The translations under genes were made by a program, and so were the position numbers. Below are positions 8,069-18,156 of a DNA stretch of 64,000 nt, one piece after another. The stretch is from contig OZ244043.1 in NCBI GenBank assembly GCA_965215215.1, forward strand, positions 3,410,001 through 3,474,000, read 5' to 3'. Every line of letters starts with the position of its first letter. The stretch's first letter is position 1. Source of the stretch: CALDTK01 sp965215215. GTDB taxonomy: Bacteria > Bacteroidota > Bacteroidia > Chitinophagales > Saprospiraceae. The notes under the pieces are model-generated. The model had not been told where the DNA came from, made no database searches, and saw only the letters and a list, made by a program, of their open reading frames with translations.

Positions 8069-10471
8069 TTACGGCAAAACCACGGTACGGGTGCTGGTTG
8101 CACCCCCACGGATCAACGTCACGAAGTGAACGCCCGGTCGGGCTTCACTCAGTTCGAGTTCGAACTGACGGAGGGCCTCCGGGGAGAGGTTGTCCTTCGC
8201 GGCGACGAGCGAGCCGTAGCTGTCGTGAACGCGCAGGTTCGTAGGGCCTGCAAACTCGGCGTTCTTCGCCTGAGCGACCGGTTGCCCAGTGGCGGCGTCG
8301 GTCTGCTCTAACGTGCGAATTTGGAGGGTGCGCTCAGCGAACACGTTTGCCTGAAATTCACCCGCCTTGCGGGCGGCGGGCATCTCCCGGTAGGTCACCA
8401 CTACGGCGTTCGAGCTCTGCTCGAAGCAACCGTCGGTAACCTGGCTCCCGTAGAAGTTGTCGCCGACGTTGAGCAGAACGGTCCCGGTGTGGCTTACGCC
8501 GTAGATGTAGTACTGGCCGTCCGCGTATCCGGCGAGATCGACGCTCGAACCGAGGGTGGCGTCGATGATGGTGCCGGTGTTGTCGAGTACGAAGTAAGCG
8601 TAGGCCGCGGTCGAGACACCGGTAGTCTCCAAGTCCACGGTCGACTCAACGCCCGTAGCACTTACCTGCTCTTCGCCACCGGAGCTCACCGTACCACCGT
8701 CGGGGGTGGTGCGCACGATGGAGAGGAAGTTGTCCGAAAGGTCGAAGCAACCGCTGCTCAACTCGGTGGTAGCCGCGTTGTCGCCGGCGCCCGCGGTGAT
8801 CTCGCCGGTGTAGCTCAGGCCCCAAACGCGGCACACGCCGACGCCGGCACCGCTGAAGTCGAGGTAGCTCGTCGTGGTCGTCGCGAGGATGTTGTTCTCG
8901 TCGTCGGTGATCACGTAAGTGAAGTTGGCCCCCGAGGTGCTGTCGCTCTTGAAGGCGACGATGCCGGAGGCGGTGTCGCCGATGCATACGTAAGCGGAGG
9001 AGGCCCCGCTGAGTGCGGTCACGCTACCGCCGTCGGCTTCGTTTCGGATCACCTTGACCCCGTTGTTCGAGATGAGGTACGTGTCGTCGGAGAAGCGCGT
9101 GGTGTAGACCAAGTCGCCCAACTGCGACATGATGTTCCCGGTGTAGTTGAACGTGAAGATGTAGCAGATACCTACGCCCGCTCCGGAGAAGTCGACGCTG
9201 TTGGAGGTCGGGAAGGCGATGATGTTGAAGTCTTCGTCGGTCACGACGTAAGCCACCTTACCGACGGGCGTCGAGTAATCCTTGGTCACGCTAATGGGCT
9301 CGGAGTTACCTTCACCCGGGCAAACGTACGCGGTTTGCGAACCGTCGGGCAGGGAGATGTTCCCGGTTACCACCGTGGTCGGCTCCGGCTCGTCGGGACT
9401 GACCCGGTATACGGTGAGTGGATTGGACAACTCGAAGCAACCCTCGAGGTCGGCAGCATTGTTACCGACCTCGGCGCCGACGAGCTCGCCGTTGTAGTTG
9501 ATAGACCAGATCAGGCAGGTCCCGGTCCCGGCGCCGTTGAGGTCGAAGGGTGGGGCGGCGGGCAGACCGAGGATGTTGAGGTCGGTATCGGTGATCACCC
9601 AGCCCGAACTTTCGCCCTGGCCGGTGCCGTCGAGCGACACGTCGAGTGGATCGGGGACGGAGTCGATCACGATCGTAGCTTCCCCACTGCCGTCGGCGAA
9701 CGAGATCGCGTCGGCGCCGACTTTCGCTCGTTTTACGGTGAGTGGGTTGGCGAGGTCGAACTCCCCGCGGATACGCGCGGCGCTGCGACCGATCTCTACG
9801 CCGGTGAGCTCACCGGTGTAGGTGATCCTCCAGATGAGGCAAGTGCCCTCGCCGGCGCCTTCGAAGTTGAAGGGCGGGGCGGCGGGTAAACCGAGGATAA
9901 TCGCGTTCTCGTCGGAGATGACCCAACCGGTTTGCTCGCCCGGGTTACCCGGATCGGTGATCTCCACGTTGACCTCATCGTCGACGCCGTCGAGACACAC
10001 GTCGGTCTCGGAGCTGCCGTCGGGGAAGGCAATGGTCCCGGCGCTGATGGCGCTCGGATCGACCACCTGTACGACGACCGGATTACTCGGCGAGAAGCAG
10101 CCCTCCACCATCAGGCCGTTTCCACCTACTTCGAGGCCTTCGATCTCGCCCTCGTAGCTCGCGTACCAAATCAGGTAATCGTCGGCTGGCTTATCGCTAA
10201 AGTCGAACGTCGGTCCCTCTTCGAGGTAGAGGATGTTGGCCTCCTGATCGGTGATGGCCCACGCGCCCTGCGCTCCGACCTGATCGCCGCCGAGCACGAC
10301 GGTGGCCGTCGACCCGGCCTCACCCTCCGTGAAGGTGGCAATACGGTTGCCGTCGGAGAATTCGATGGATCCGCCGACCGCTTCGCACTGCGCGGAGAGG
10401 TCGGTCGAGATCAGCCCCGTGCAAACGAGCAAAGGCAAAGCGCCGAGGCGCGATAACGTAGATTGAAACAT
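8069..10471 (-). CDS. Secreted six-repeat surface protein with T9SS-like C-terminal domain
   Basis: 800 aa, starting at the ATG at 10471 that opens a signal peptide (MFQSTLSRLGALPLLVCTG, cleaved near LSAQ). The open frame upstream of this lacks a signal. Six repeats of roughly 105-115 residues follow. Each carries a pattern like DGS...VC...WVITDxxxNILG...FDFSGAGxGxCLIWxIxYTGE and ends with GCFxLSNPLTVxR. The paired cysteines in most repeats suggest disulfides. The last ~75 residues (LRVHDSYGSLVAAK to STRTVVLP) resemble a type A T9SS sorting domain. It is probably exported and attached to the cell surface. Repeats 2 and 3 are nearly identical around GLPAAPPF, pointing to recent internal duplication. 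Confidence 0.85.
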   Translation of the reverse strand: MFQSTLSRLGALPLLVCTGLISTDLSAQCEAVGGSIEFSDGNRIATFTEGEAGSTATVVLGGDQVGAQGAWAITDQEANILYLEEGPTFDFSDKPADDYLIWYASYEGEIEGLEVGGNGLMVEGCFSPSNPVVVQVVDPSAISAGTIAFPDGSSETDVCLDGVDDEVNVEITDPGNPGEQTGWVISDENAIILGLPAAPPFNFEGAGEGTCLIWRITYTGELTGVEIGRSAARIRGEFDLANPLTVKRAKVGADAISFADGSGEATIVIDSVPDPLDVSLDGTGQGESSGWVITDTDLNILGLPAAPPFDLNGAGTGTCLIWSINYNGELVGAEVGNNAADLEGCFELSNPLTVYRVSPDEPEPTTVVTGNISLPDGSQTAYVCPGEGNSEPISVTKDYSTPVGKVAYVVTDEDFNIIAFPTSNSVDFSGAGVGICYIFTFNYTGNIMSQLGDLVYTTRFSDDTYLISNNGVKVIRNEADGGSVTALSGASSAYVCIGDTASGIVAFKSDSTSGANFTYVITDDENNILATTTTSYLDFSGAGVGVCRVWGLSYTGEITAGAGDNAATTELSSGCFDLSDNFLSIVRTTPDGGTVSSGGEEQVSATGVESTVDLETTGVSTAAYAYFVLDNTGTIIDATLGSSVDLAGYADGQYYIYGVSHTGTVLLNVGDNFYGSQVTDGCFEQSSNAVVVTYREMPAARKAGEFQANVFAERTLQIRTLEQTDAATGQPVAQAKNAEFAGPTNLRVHDSYGSLVAAKDNLSPEALRQFELELSEARPGVHFVTLIRGGATSTRTVVLP

Positions 10472-10596
10472 GCAGTTAATTTTAAGTATGAGGATTGATT
10501 GGCACAATATATCTGGGCAACCGCGGGCCGAATGGCTACTTCCAGACCAATGCCCCTTTTGAACCGCCATTAGATTCACGTGACGGAAAGAGGTAT

Positions 10597-10609
10597 GTTT
10601 TGCGGAAGC
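10597..10609 (+). repeat. Dispersed motif GTTTTGCGGAAGC beside a terminator
   Basis: Copy of the recurrent 13-mer, lying 3 bp from the stem of the terminator at 10613-10646, in the gap between two minus-strand genes. Confidence 0.8.
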
Positions 10610-10612
10610 AAA

Positions 10613-10646
10613 AAACCCGCAATCGGACCAGGTCGATTGCGGGTTT
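10613..10646 (-). terminator. Intrinsic terminator of the peroxiredoxin gene
   Basis: A perfect 13-bp stem, AAACCCGCAATCG paired with CGATTGCGGGTTT, closes an 8-nt loop. Its arms end in A/T tracts, giving a U-run in the minus direction. It follows the peroxiredoxin stop by 9 bp. Because both sides carry A/T tracts it could work in both directions. Confidence 0.88.
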
Positions 10647-10654
10647 AATATCGT

Positions 10655-11290
10655 TTACAGATTCGGCTGCGGCGTCGTTCTTAAGTACGGTCGAACGGAA
10701 GTGTAACCTTTCGGGAACTTTGTGTCAGCCTGCTCGTCGGACACGCCGGGACTGATGATCACGTCCTGCCCCTCCTCCCAGTCCGCGGGGGTCGCCACCG
10801 AATAGTCGGCCGTTAGTTGGAGCGAGTCGATCACCCGGATAATCTCCTGGAAATTGCGGCCCGTACTCGGCGGATAGGTAAGGGTAAGCTTTATTTTTTT
10901 ATCCGGACCGATAACGAACACGGAGCGCACGGTCGCCTTTTCGGAGACGCCCGGGTGGATCATGTCGTAAAGTTCGGCCACCTCGCGGTCCGGGTCGGCG
11001 ATAATCGGGAAGTTTACCGCCGAACCCTGGGTCTCCTCGATGTCCTTTAGCCAATCGTTGTGACTGTCGAGCGGGTCCACCGAAAGTGCGATCACTTTCA
11101 CGTTGCGGCGATCGAATTGGTCCTTCAGGCTGGCGGTGCGCCCGAGCTCGGTGGTGCAAACCGGGGTAAAATCGGCGGGGTGACTGAATAGAAGCCCCCA
11201 ACCGTCGCCGAGGTAGCTGTAAAGGTTGAGCTCCCCCTCGGTGGTGGAGGCGGTAAAGTCGGGGGCGAGATCACCCAGGCGAAGAGGCAT
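10655..11290 (-). CDS. 1-Cys peroxiredoxin (Prx6 type)
   Basis: 211 aa, the usual length for the Prx6 group. The peroxidatic cysteine lies in HPADFTPVCTTELG (near residue 47), with the conserved Thr four residues earlier; ALSVDPLDSHNDWLKDI and the long C-terminal extension (PADWEEGQDVIISPGVSDE) are typical of Prx6. No signal peptide, so it reduces hydrogen peroxide and alkyl peroxides in the cytoplasm. It has its own terminator and is separated from metX by 67 bp. Confidence 0.95.
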   Translation of the reverse strand: MPLRLGDLAPDFTASTTEGELNLYSYLGDGWGLLFSHPADFTPVCTTELGRTASLKDQFDRRNVKVIALSVDPLDSHNDWLKDIEETQGSAVNFPIIADPDREVAELYDMIHPGVSEKATVRSVFVIGPDKKIKLTLTYPPSTGRNFQEIIRVIDSLQLTADYSVATPADWEEGQDVIISPGVSDEQADTKFPKGYTSVRPYLRTTPQPNL

Positions 11291-11357
11291 ACTGAAAGAT
11301 TTAGAGGTTGGTACGAGTGTGTTACAGAAGGCGCGAGCGCGCCACCGGTTGTCGGTG

Positions 11358-12383
11358 TCAACCTACGACCAGGCGATCGGGCATCCACTCCGTGATGGTA
11401 GCGCTGATCTGCGACGCTTCGGTGAGGAAGCCATCGTGCCCGTAGCTGCTGTCGAATACCCGCCACGTGGCGTTCGGGATGCAGCTGGCGAGAAGCTCCT
11501 GCTCGCGGGGCGGGAAGAGCAGGTCGCTGTCGATCGAGAGTACGAGTGCGTTCGCCTCGATTTGCCGCAAGGCGGCCTGCACGCCCCCGCGCGCACGCCC
11601 CACCTGGTGCGAGTCCATGGCTCGCGAGAGCACGTGGTAGCTCCAGGCCCCGAAGCGGCGGCGCAGCTTCTGCCCTTGGTACACCTGGTAGGTGGCCGCC
11701 CGGTAGTCGCCGAGCTTGTCGAGGGAGCCCTCGCGCTGCGTCCGGTCGTAGGTGTCGTAGTGCCGGTAGGAGAGCATCGCGATCGCGCGGGCGGCCTCCA
11801 GTCCGCGCGCCCCACCGGCGGGATCGTCGCTGAAGAAGGTCGGGTCGGCCTCCAGGGCCATGCGTTGCGATTGATTAAACGCGATCCCCCATGGCGAATG
11901 ACTCGCGTTGGTGGCCAACACGCAAATCCGCGAGAAGAGCTGCGGCCGGAGGATGGCCCACTCCAGTACTTGCTGACCGCCCATGCTGCCCCCGATGGCT
12001 AGGTCGATGCGTTCCAGGCCGAGGTGCTTCCGCAAAACCTCGTGCGCCCGGGCCATGTCGCGGATCGTGACCTGCGGAAAGTTCCGCAGGTACGGCCTGC
12101 CGGTCCGGGGGTCGACGCTCCCCGGGCCGGTGGTCCCGTAGCTCGAACCGACGATGTTCGCGCAGACTACGTAGTCGTGATCGGGATCGATCGCCCCGCC
12201 GCGCACCACCATCCCCGGCCACCAATCGAAGGGATCGGCGTTGGCGGTGAGCGCGTGGCAGATCCACACCACCCGGCCGCCCTGCGCGGGGGGGCGGCCG
12301 GTGGCGGTGTAGGCGACGGTGAGTTCGGGCAACTCCCCGCCGGCCTCGAGGGGGAAGGGGTGCGGTTGGTGGTAGAACTTCAA
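11358..12383 (-). CDS. metX: Homoserine O-acetyltransferase
   Basis: 341 aa alpha/beta-hydrolase-fold enzyme that transfers an acetyl group from acetyl-CoA to homoserine, giving the substrate for the sulfhydrylase encoded just upstream. The nucleophile elbow is GGSMGGQQVLEW; the catalytic His is in SSYGHDGFL near the C-terminus and the catalytic Asp in SIDSDLLFPP. CANIVGSSYGTTGP is the usual substrate-pocket block. It lies 3 bp behind metY, forming a two-gene operon under the SAM riboswitch at 13898-14017. A dispersed-motif copy (12026-12038) encodes VLRK. Acetyl rather than succinyl specificity is inferred from pairing with a MetY-type enzyme. Confidence 0.94.
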   Translation of the reverse strand: MKFYHQPHPFPLEAGGELPELTVAYTATGRPPAQGGRVVWICHALTANADPFDWWPGMVVRGGAIDPDHDYVVCANIVGSSYGTTGPGSVDPRTGRPYLRNFPQVTIRDMARAHEVLRKHLGLERIDLAIGGSMGGQQVLEWAILRPQLFSRICVLATNASHSPWGIAFNQSQRMALEADPTFFSDDPAGGARGLEAARAIAMLSYRHYDTYDRTQREGSLDKLGDYRAATYQVYQGQKLRRRFGAWSYHVLSRAMDSHQVGRARGGVQAALRQIEANALVLSIDSDLLFPPREQELLASCIPNATWRVFDSSYGHDGFLTEASQISATITEWMPDRLVVG

Positions 12384-12386
12384 GGC

Positions 12387-13856
<1,470 letters not shown>

Positions 13857-13897
13857 CTAGGGAGGGGGAGCGGGCCGGGGAACACCATAGCAGGACG

Positions 13898-14017
13898 TTT
13901 ATCTACCCGGGGCCATACGTTGTACCGCCGGAGGGATTTGGCACCGGAACCCGCTCTGCCGCGCGGGGAGGTTGCCAGGGTATCGCAGAGCCCTTTCTCT
14001 CCACCCTTCAAAATAAA
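13898..14017 (-). promoter_or_regulatory. SAM-I (S-box) riboswitch upstream of metY-metX
   Basis: Read on the minus strand, UUUAUUU at the 5' end pairs with AGAUAAA at the 3' end to give a 7-bp P1. Between them are the S-box core elements in order: GGUGGAGAGAAAGGG, GAUACCCUGGCAACC (with AGGG/CCCU closing P2), a GC-rich P3 arm, and GGUGCCAAAUCC. These match the known SAM-I aptamer, which binds S-adenosylmethionine and lowers methionine-gene expression. No strong terminator appears in the ~190 nt before metY, so the mechanism of control is unclear and could be translational. Confidence 0.88.
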
Positions 14018-14191
14018 TTCCTTTACGAGCGCGAACATAGCTTTGAACACCCCGCCGACCAAATCTTTTGGCTACCCGTCACGGGTAAGCTTTGCGGGTT
14101 CGGCGTCGTTGTGTTGCTTCGCCACCTGACCTTTGGCGACCAGTCTCAGGTATTGCAGAATTAAATTTCGAACGCTGGCAACCACCGACGC

Positions 14192-14205
14192 CTACTCCAG
14201 AGTAG
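14192..14205. promoter_or_regulatory. Inverted repeat CTACTC-CA-GAGTAG upstream of ECF sigma gene
   Basis: Perfect 6-bp arms with a 2-bp centre, 45 bp before the sigma start codon. It could be an operator or part of the promoter; nothing else supports it. Confidence 0.35.
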
Positions 14206-14220
14206 AGTAAGTGGAAGCTG

Positions 14221-14237
14221 GCTTAACCCGGTTAAGC
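14221..14237. promoter_or_regulatory. Perfect palindrome just before ECF sigma start
   Basis: GCTTAACC-C-GGTTAAGC, 8-bp arms around one base, ends 12 bp before the ATG at 14250. The position fits an operator or a translation-controlling hairpin for the sigma/anti-sigma operon. Confidence 0.45.
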
Positions 14238-14249
14238 ACAAGCCCGAGC

Positions 14250-14807
14250 ATGGACAGCAATTGGGATGAAATCATAGAAGGTTGCCTGCGTGAGGAACGC
14301 TCGGCTCAGCATAAGCTCTACCAAGCCTACTTCAGCTACGGTATGAGTGTCTGCATACGGTACTGTCGCGATCGCGATGAAGCTGTAGCGGTATTGCACG
14401 ACGCTTTCCTCACGATCTTCAAACGCCTCGAGCGTTTCGATCGGTCGGCCCCCTTCAAACCCTGGTTTCGAGTAATTGTGGTTCGCGCCGCCCTCGACCA
14501 CATCAGACGACAACAAAAACATTCGCACGTAGTGGAGCTAGAAGATCATATCAACCCAGCGGGTCGAGAAGACACCCTCAGCCGCATCGGCTACGAGGAG
14601 CTGCTGGCTATGGTCCAGAAGCTCTCGCACGCCTACAAAACCGTCTTCAACCTCTACGTCCTCGACGGATTCAAGCACGAAGAAATCGCCGAGGCACTCG
14701 GCATCTCCATCGGAACCTCAAAGTCTAACCTCTCTAAAGCCCGGGCCCATTTGCAACGCATGGTGCAAGCCAGTCTCGTTGCGGGTCCAACACCTTCAAC
14801 CTCGTGA
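14250..14807 (+). CDS. ECF RNA polymerase sigma factor
   Basis: 185 aa from the ATG at 14250 (MDSNWDEIIEGC); the 13 codons in front overlap the palindrome and are not needed. Sigma-2 region: LHDAFLTIFKRLERFD and FKPWFRVIVVRAALDHIR. Sigma-4 helix-turn-helix: FKHEEIAEALGISIGTSKSNLSKAR. It directs RNA polymerase to a regulon not identifiable here. The stop overlaps the start of the following gene (GTGA), so the two are translationally coupled, and that partner has one membrane segment as expected for an anti-sigma factor. Confidence 0.92.
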   Translation: MDSNWDEIIEGCLREERSAQHKLYQAYFSYGMSVCIRYCRDRDEAVAVLHDAFLTIFKRLERFDRSAPFKPWFRVIVVRAALDHIRRQQKHSHVVELEDHINPAGREDTLSRIGYEELLAMVQKLSHAYKTVFNLYVLDGFKHEEIAEALGISIGTSKSNLSKARAHLQRMVQASLVAGPTPSTS

Positions 14808-15562
14808 CTAACGAACAACTCGACGCCCTCTTCCGCGCCAATGAGGCGCGCGGCGGATTTCAACCCACCCTCGACGATTGGGATCTCATGTCGGCCAAAC
14901 TCGACGCCGCTGCCGTAGCGCCGAGCCCGTACGCGCGCTTCGTGAGCGTCTCGTGGATGACCGTGTTCGCCTCGCTCATCCTGGTAGGGATCGTCGGGCT
15001 GTACACGCACAGTGGCCCGAGCGCCGCCGAGGAGGAGCTAGCTCCGGCCGGCAGCCTGCCCGTGCACGTTATACAGAAGCTGGAGCTTCCGGACAACTCG
15101 CTGCCCATGGTGGAGACGGCCCCCGTGAAGTCCGAGCGTTCGGTGAGCACTCCGGTCGAGGAGGTCGTCGAACTCCAACCCGCTACCGGTATCGAAGACC
15201 TGCAGGCGATCACGGCCGGTTACGCCGAGCGCGAAGCCCAGGCCCAGCGTATGGTGGCTGATTCACTCACCGCCGCCCGCGCCGCCGCTAACTACAAGCA
15301 AAACACCTCCCTCGCTACCGCCCCCGAGGCCACTATCGTAGACGGGGCCCCTCCTACGACCATTCACCTGGGTGACGTCGTCGATCCGAAGGAAGCCGAA
15401 CTGCTTACCGAAATCTCGGCCGCCGAACGGTCTCGTACCGATTCTATCGCGCTCGCCACCGAGCCCCTGACGGAGCTACCCGCCAAGCGCGAGGCTACCC
15501 CTAAGTTGGCGACCCCCGTGATCCAGGCTCCCGGCAACAAGGCGGTACGTTCCCCCCAGTAG
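14804..15562 (+). CDS. Putative anti-sigma factor, single-pass membrane protein
   Basis: 252 aa from a GTG that overlaps the sigma stop codon. Residues ~1-45 are cytoplasmic and helical (LDALFRANEARGGFQPTLDDWD). One membrane helix follows at ~48-66 (VSWMTVFASLILVGIVGLY), then a ~185-residue acidic, low-complexity periplasmic part rich in Ala, Glu, Pro and Thr. No zinc-binding anti-sigma motif is visible, so the role is inferred from gene order and topology. The hairpin terminator at 15597-15636 ends the operon. Confidence 0.75.
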   Translation: MTNEQLDALFRANEARGGFQPTLDDWDLMSAKLDAAAVAPSPYARFVSVSWMTVFASLILVGIVGLYTHSGPSAAEEELAPAGSLPVHVIQKLELPDNSLPMVETAPVKSERSVSTPVEEVVELQPATGIEDLQAITAGYAEREAQAQRMVADSLTAARAAANYKQNTSLATAPEATIVDGAPPTTIHLGDVVDPKEAELLTEISAAERSRTDSIALATEPLTELPAKREATPKLATPVIQAPGNKAVRSPQ

Positions 15563-15596
15563 AGGGAGCGCGACGAGAGGTTTCCCGACGTACCTA

Positions 15597-15636
15597 AAAA
15601 AGCCCTACTACTCCGGAAGGAGTAGCAGGGCTTTTT
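15597..15636. terminator. Bidirectional intrinsic terminator
   Basis: An 18-bp stem with one mismatch (AAAAAGCCCTACTACTCC / GGAGTAGCAGGGCTTTTT) closes a GGAA tetraloop, with A and T tracts at the two ends. It sits between the convergent anti-sigma and Gfo/Idh/MocA genes and can end both. Confidence 0.93.
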
Positions 15637-15711
15637 ACGTTGATCTATATACCTGCTAACCGGAGGAAGGTATTCGCGCCCGCTGCCGTTCCGATTTCGC
15701 TCGTCTGGTAC

Positions 15712-17157
15712 TCAAGTGGAAGTAGGTAACTCCCACCCTTTGCGGTACCCATCGGGCCGGCCCACCAGCACGTTCAACTCGTCTACGTTCGTGATCCTCA
15801 TCGCGGTACCGTCCCAGAGTAGCTTCGTGCGACCGGGGAGCTCGTAGTCGTCCTGCTTGTCTTTCCCCGTCGTGGGTACGCGTAGATTGTAAGCACGTAC
15901 GGCCAGGTTGCCCATCAACACCGCCTCGGTGAGCGGGCCGGCCTTCGCGAAGTGTGAGCTCGGTTGGTAGCCCTCCTTTATGCCGTTGATCCAGTCCATC
16001 TGGTGGCTCGTCTCCACACGCGGTAGCGTTTTCTCCGGAAACCGATCCTGCTGGTCGTTGAGCGACAGAGGGAGGAGTCGGGGATTGCTGGCGTACACGT
16101 CGTGCATCAGCTTCCCCTTGGTGCCCTCGAGGATGACACCGCCACCCCAATCGCCCATCGCCTCACTCGGCTTTAGCTCCTGCGGGCGTTCGGGCAGTAG
16201 GCCGCCGTCGTGCCAGGTGAGCTTTACGGGCGGTTTGTCGCCGCGCGCGGGGAAATCGAGGTAGATCTTGGAAGCCACCGGACAGGCTTCCGGCGTGTAA
16301 TCCGCCGACCAATTCTGGTGGTAGATCGGGACAACGCTCGCCTCGGCGCTCGTCGGGTAGCCGAGTTCGAGCGCGTAAAACGCCGAGTCGAAAATGTGGC
16401 AACCCATGTCCCCGAGCGCGCCCGTACCGAAATCCCACCAGCCCCGCCACGCGAAGGGGTGGTACAGCGTGTGGTACGGTACCGGTTGCGCCGGACCGAT
16501 CCAGCTGTCCCAGTCGATGCCCTCGGGTTTCGGCATCTCCTTCGTCGGGGCTGCATTCCCCTGGGGCCAGATCGGGCGGTTCGTCCAGGCGTGCATGGTG
16601 TGCACGTCGCCGATCAGTCCGGCATTGAGCCATTCGGTGACCACGCGGATCCCCTCCTGGCTCGCTCCCTGGTTGCCCATCTGGGTAATCAGCTCGGGGC
16701 GGGCGGCGGCGGCCTCGGTGACCAGGCGCGCCTCTTTGATGTTGTTGACGAGCGGCTTCTCGGTGTACACGTGCTTGTTCGCCTGGAGGGCGGCGAGCGT
16801 CACGATGGCGTGGTTGTGGTCGGGTACGGACACGACCACCGCGTCGGCGTTGTCGAGCTGCTCGTCGAACATCCGGCGGAAGTCCGTGTAGCGGGCCGCC
16901 TTCGGGAAATGCTCGAAGGTCTTTGCGGCCCCCGCCTGGTCGATGTCGCAGAGCGCAATCATTTGCTGCGAGTCTAGGGCCATCAGGTTACTCTCCCCCT
17001 TCCCCCCGGCGCCGACGCCCAACACGCGGACTTGGTCGCTCGGGGCCACGAATCCTACTCCGCCCAGTACGCGTCGGGGCACGATGTACATACCGGCGGC
17101 CGCGACGGACGCCTTCTTGAGAAAGGATCGTCGGGATCCGTCGGCTGACTTCTTCAT
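15712..17157 (-). CDS. Tat-exported Gfo/Idh/MocA family oxidoreductase
   Basis: 481 aa. The N-terminus has a twin-arginine signal (SRRSFLKKAS then AAAGMYIVP), so the folded, cofactor-loaded enzyme is exported. The Rossmann fold begins at VRVLGVGAGGKGESN, followed by ALCDID. The conserved EKPLVNN block carries the Lys that is catalytic in this family, and DMGCHIFDSAFYALELG is the C-terminal substrate-domain motif with the usual His. These NAD(P)-dependent enzymes act on sugars or inositols; Bacteroidota often encode many Tat-exported paralogues. The substrate cannot be read from sequence. The next gene on the strand is a polysaccharide deacetylase located upstream, with a dispersed-motif copy between them. 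Confidence 0.9.
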   Translation of the reverse strand: MKKSADGSRRSFLKKASVAAAGMYIVPRRVLGGVGFVAPSDQVRVLGVGAGGKGESNLMALDSQQMIALCDIDQAGAAKTFEHFPKAARYTDFRRMFDEQLDNADAVVVSVPDHNHAIVTLAALQANKHVYTEKPLVNNIKEARLVTEAAAARPELITQMGNQGASQEGIRVVTEWLNAGLIGDVHTMHAWTNRPIWPQGNAAPTKEMPKPEGIDWDSWIGPAQPVPYHTLYHPFAWRGWWDFGTGALGDMGCHIFDSAFYALELGYPTSAEASVVPIYHQNWSADYTPEACPVASKIYLDFPARGDKPPVKLTWHDGGLLPERPQELKPSEAMGDWGGGVILEGTKGKLMHDVYASNPRLLPLSLNDQQDRFPEKTLPRVETSHQMDWINGIKEGYQPSSHFAKAGPLTEAVLMGNLAVRAYNLRVPTTGKDKQDDYELPGRTKLLWDGTAMRITNVDELNVLVGRPDGYRKGWELPTST

Positions 17158-17220
17158 GGGATTCGTTTTACGCGGCTAGACCTAAGGTTACTACATAGTA
17201 TCGACTCTTGCAAAGCCCCC

Positions 17221-17233
17221 GTTTTGCGGAAGC
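17221..17233 (+). repeat. Dispersed motif GTTTTGCGGAAGC
   Basis: Copy of the recurrent 13-mer, 5 bp past the stop of the polysaccharide deacetylase gene. Confidence 0.8.
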
Positions 17234-17237
17234 GCCT

Positions 17238-18098
17238 TCAACGAGGCACCGCCGCGAGCCGTCCTTCGGCCTTCATCCTCCGCGCGAGCTCCCCGAACGT
17301 GATCACCTCGAACCGATCGCCGTTCGCCGCCAGGTACTCGAGCAGGGCGAGGTGGGCGTCCGCACTCACCCGTATCCACTCGCCGTCGATGCCGTGAAAC
17401 AGGTATACCCCGGCAACACCGGTTTCTTCCGCCTTTTCGGCAAAACCGATCAAAGCTTGCGCGTCGGTACCCTCCGGGACCGCGAAGGAGGGGATCTCGA
17501 ACCGGGGGTAGATCCGGTCCGGTAACAGGACGCTGTCTTTCGTGCCACCGGTTCGACCCGCTAGGATTACCTCGGAGGCGGACAGCAGGGGTAGGGTCGA
17601 TACGGCCGGGGAGTCCACGTAGGCGTAGCTACAGGGGTGGGCGAAGCTGCGCGGTCCCACCAGGCTATCCAGCTCGAAGAGCAGACTGTCGTTACGGAAC
17701 AGCTCCTCGGTAAATCGGTCCGGGGTGTAGCGTTCCGCCGCCTGTTCGCCGGCGAAGCCCATGCGCCGCGGGCACTGGTGTTTGAGCGTGTGGTTACCCA
17801 GCTCGTGCCCGCTCGCCCCCACCCGGCGAAAGCCCGCGATCTTCTCCGGCCACGCGAGGTCATTCAGGAAAAAGGTAGCCCGCAAATCGAGCGAATCCAG
17901 CTGCGGTACCGCGCGTTGCAGCTGGCTCACCATACCGTCGTCGTAGGTGAGTACGATGGTGGTGCGGCGGCTCGTGTCGGCGCTGCGCTCGGTCCGTGCG
18001 AGTAGGGTGGGTGCGGGCGCCTCCGTCAATTCGGTCGTCGGTTTGCATCCCGAGGCGAGCAGGCCGAACGTTAGACCCCAAATCAGTCGTCTTTCCAT
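17238..18098 (-). CDS. Polysaccharide deacetylase lipoprotein (NodB domain, CE4)
   Basis: 286 aa. The signal peptide ends in a lipobox (GLLASGCKPT), so it is probably membrane-anchored outside the cytoplasm. NodB motifs are intact: TYDDG (motif 1, catalytic base and metal Asp) and HELGNHTLKH (motif 2, metal-binding histidines). Later blocks include FAHPCSYAYVDSP and YLFHGID. Such enzymes remove N- or O-acetyl groups from polysaccharides using a divalent metal. It lies 80 bp upstream of the Gfo/Idh/MocA gene, on the same strand, so the two could act on the same exported carbohydrate, which is a guess from proximity. Confidence 0.9.
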   Translation of the reverse strand: MERRLIWGLTFGLLASGCKPTTELTEAPAPTLLARTERSADTSRRTTIVLTYDDGMVSQLQRAVPQLDSLDLRATFFLNDLAWPEKIAGFRRVGASGHELGNHTLKHQCPRRMGFAGEQAAERYTPDRFTEELFRNDSLLFELDSLVGPRSFAHPCSYAYVDSPAVSTLPLLSASEVILAGRTGGTKDSVLLPDRIYPRFEIPSFAVPEGTDAQALIGFAEKAEETGVAGVYLFHGIDGEWIRVSADAHLALLEYLAANGDRFEVITFGELARRMKAEGRLAAVPR

Positions 18099-18156
18099 CT
18101 CGCGGTAAGATCCTAGCTACCTTTCGCAACCCCTTCACCTGCTTGTACTTTTACCT

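Noticed and set aside
8321..9889. 522-aa open frame antisense to the six-repeat protein
   Set aside because: The minus-strand frame has a signal peptide, repeats and a sorting domain; the antisense product has none and mirrors the repeats.
17434..17449. Further variant of the dispersed motif (TTCGGCAAAAC; also near 37000)
   Set aside because: Differs from the consensus at the GCG core; the copy near 37000 is explained by the GAAA-loop hairpin.
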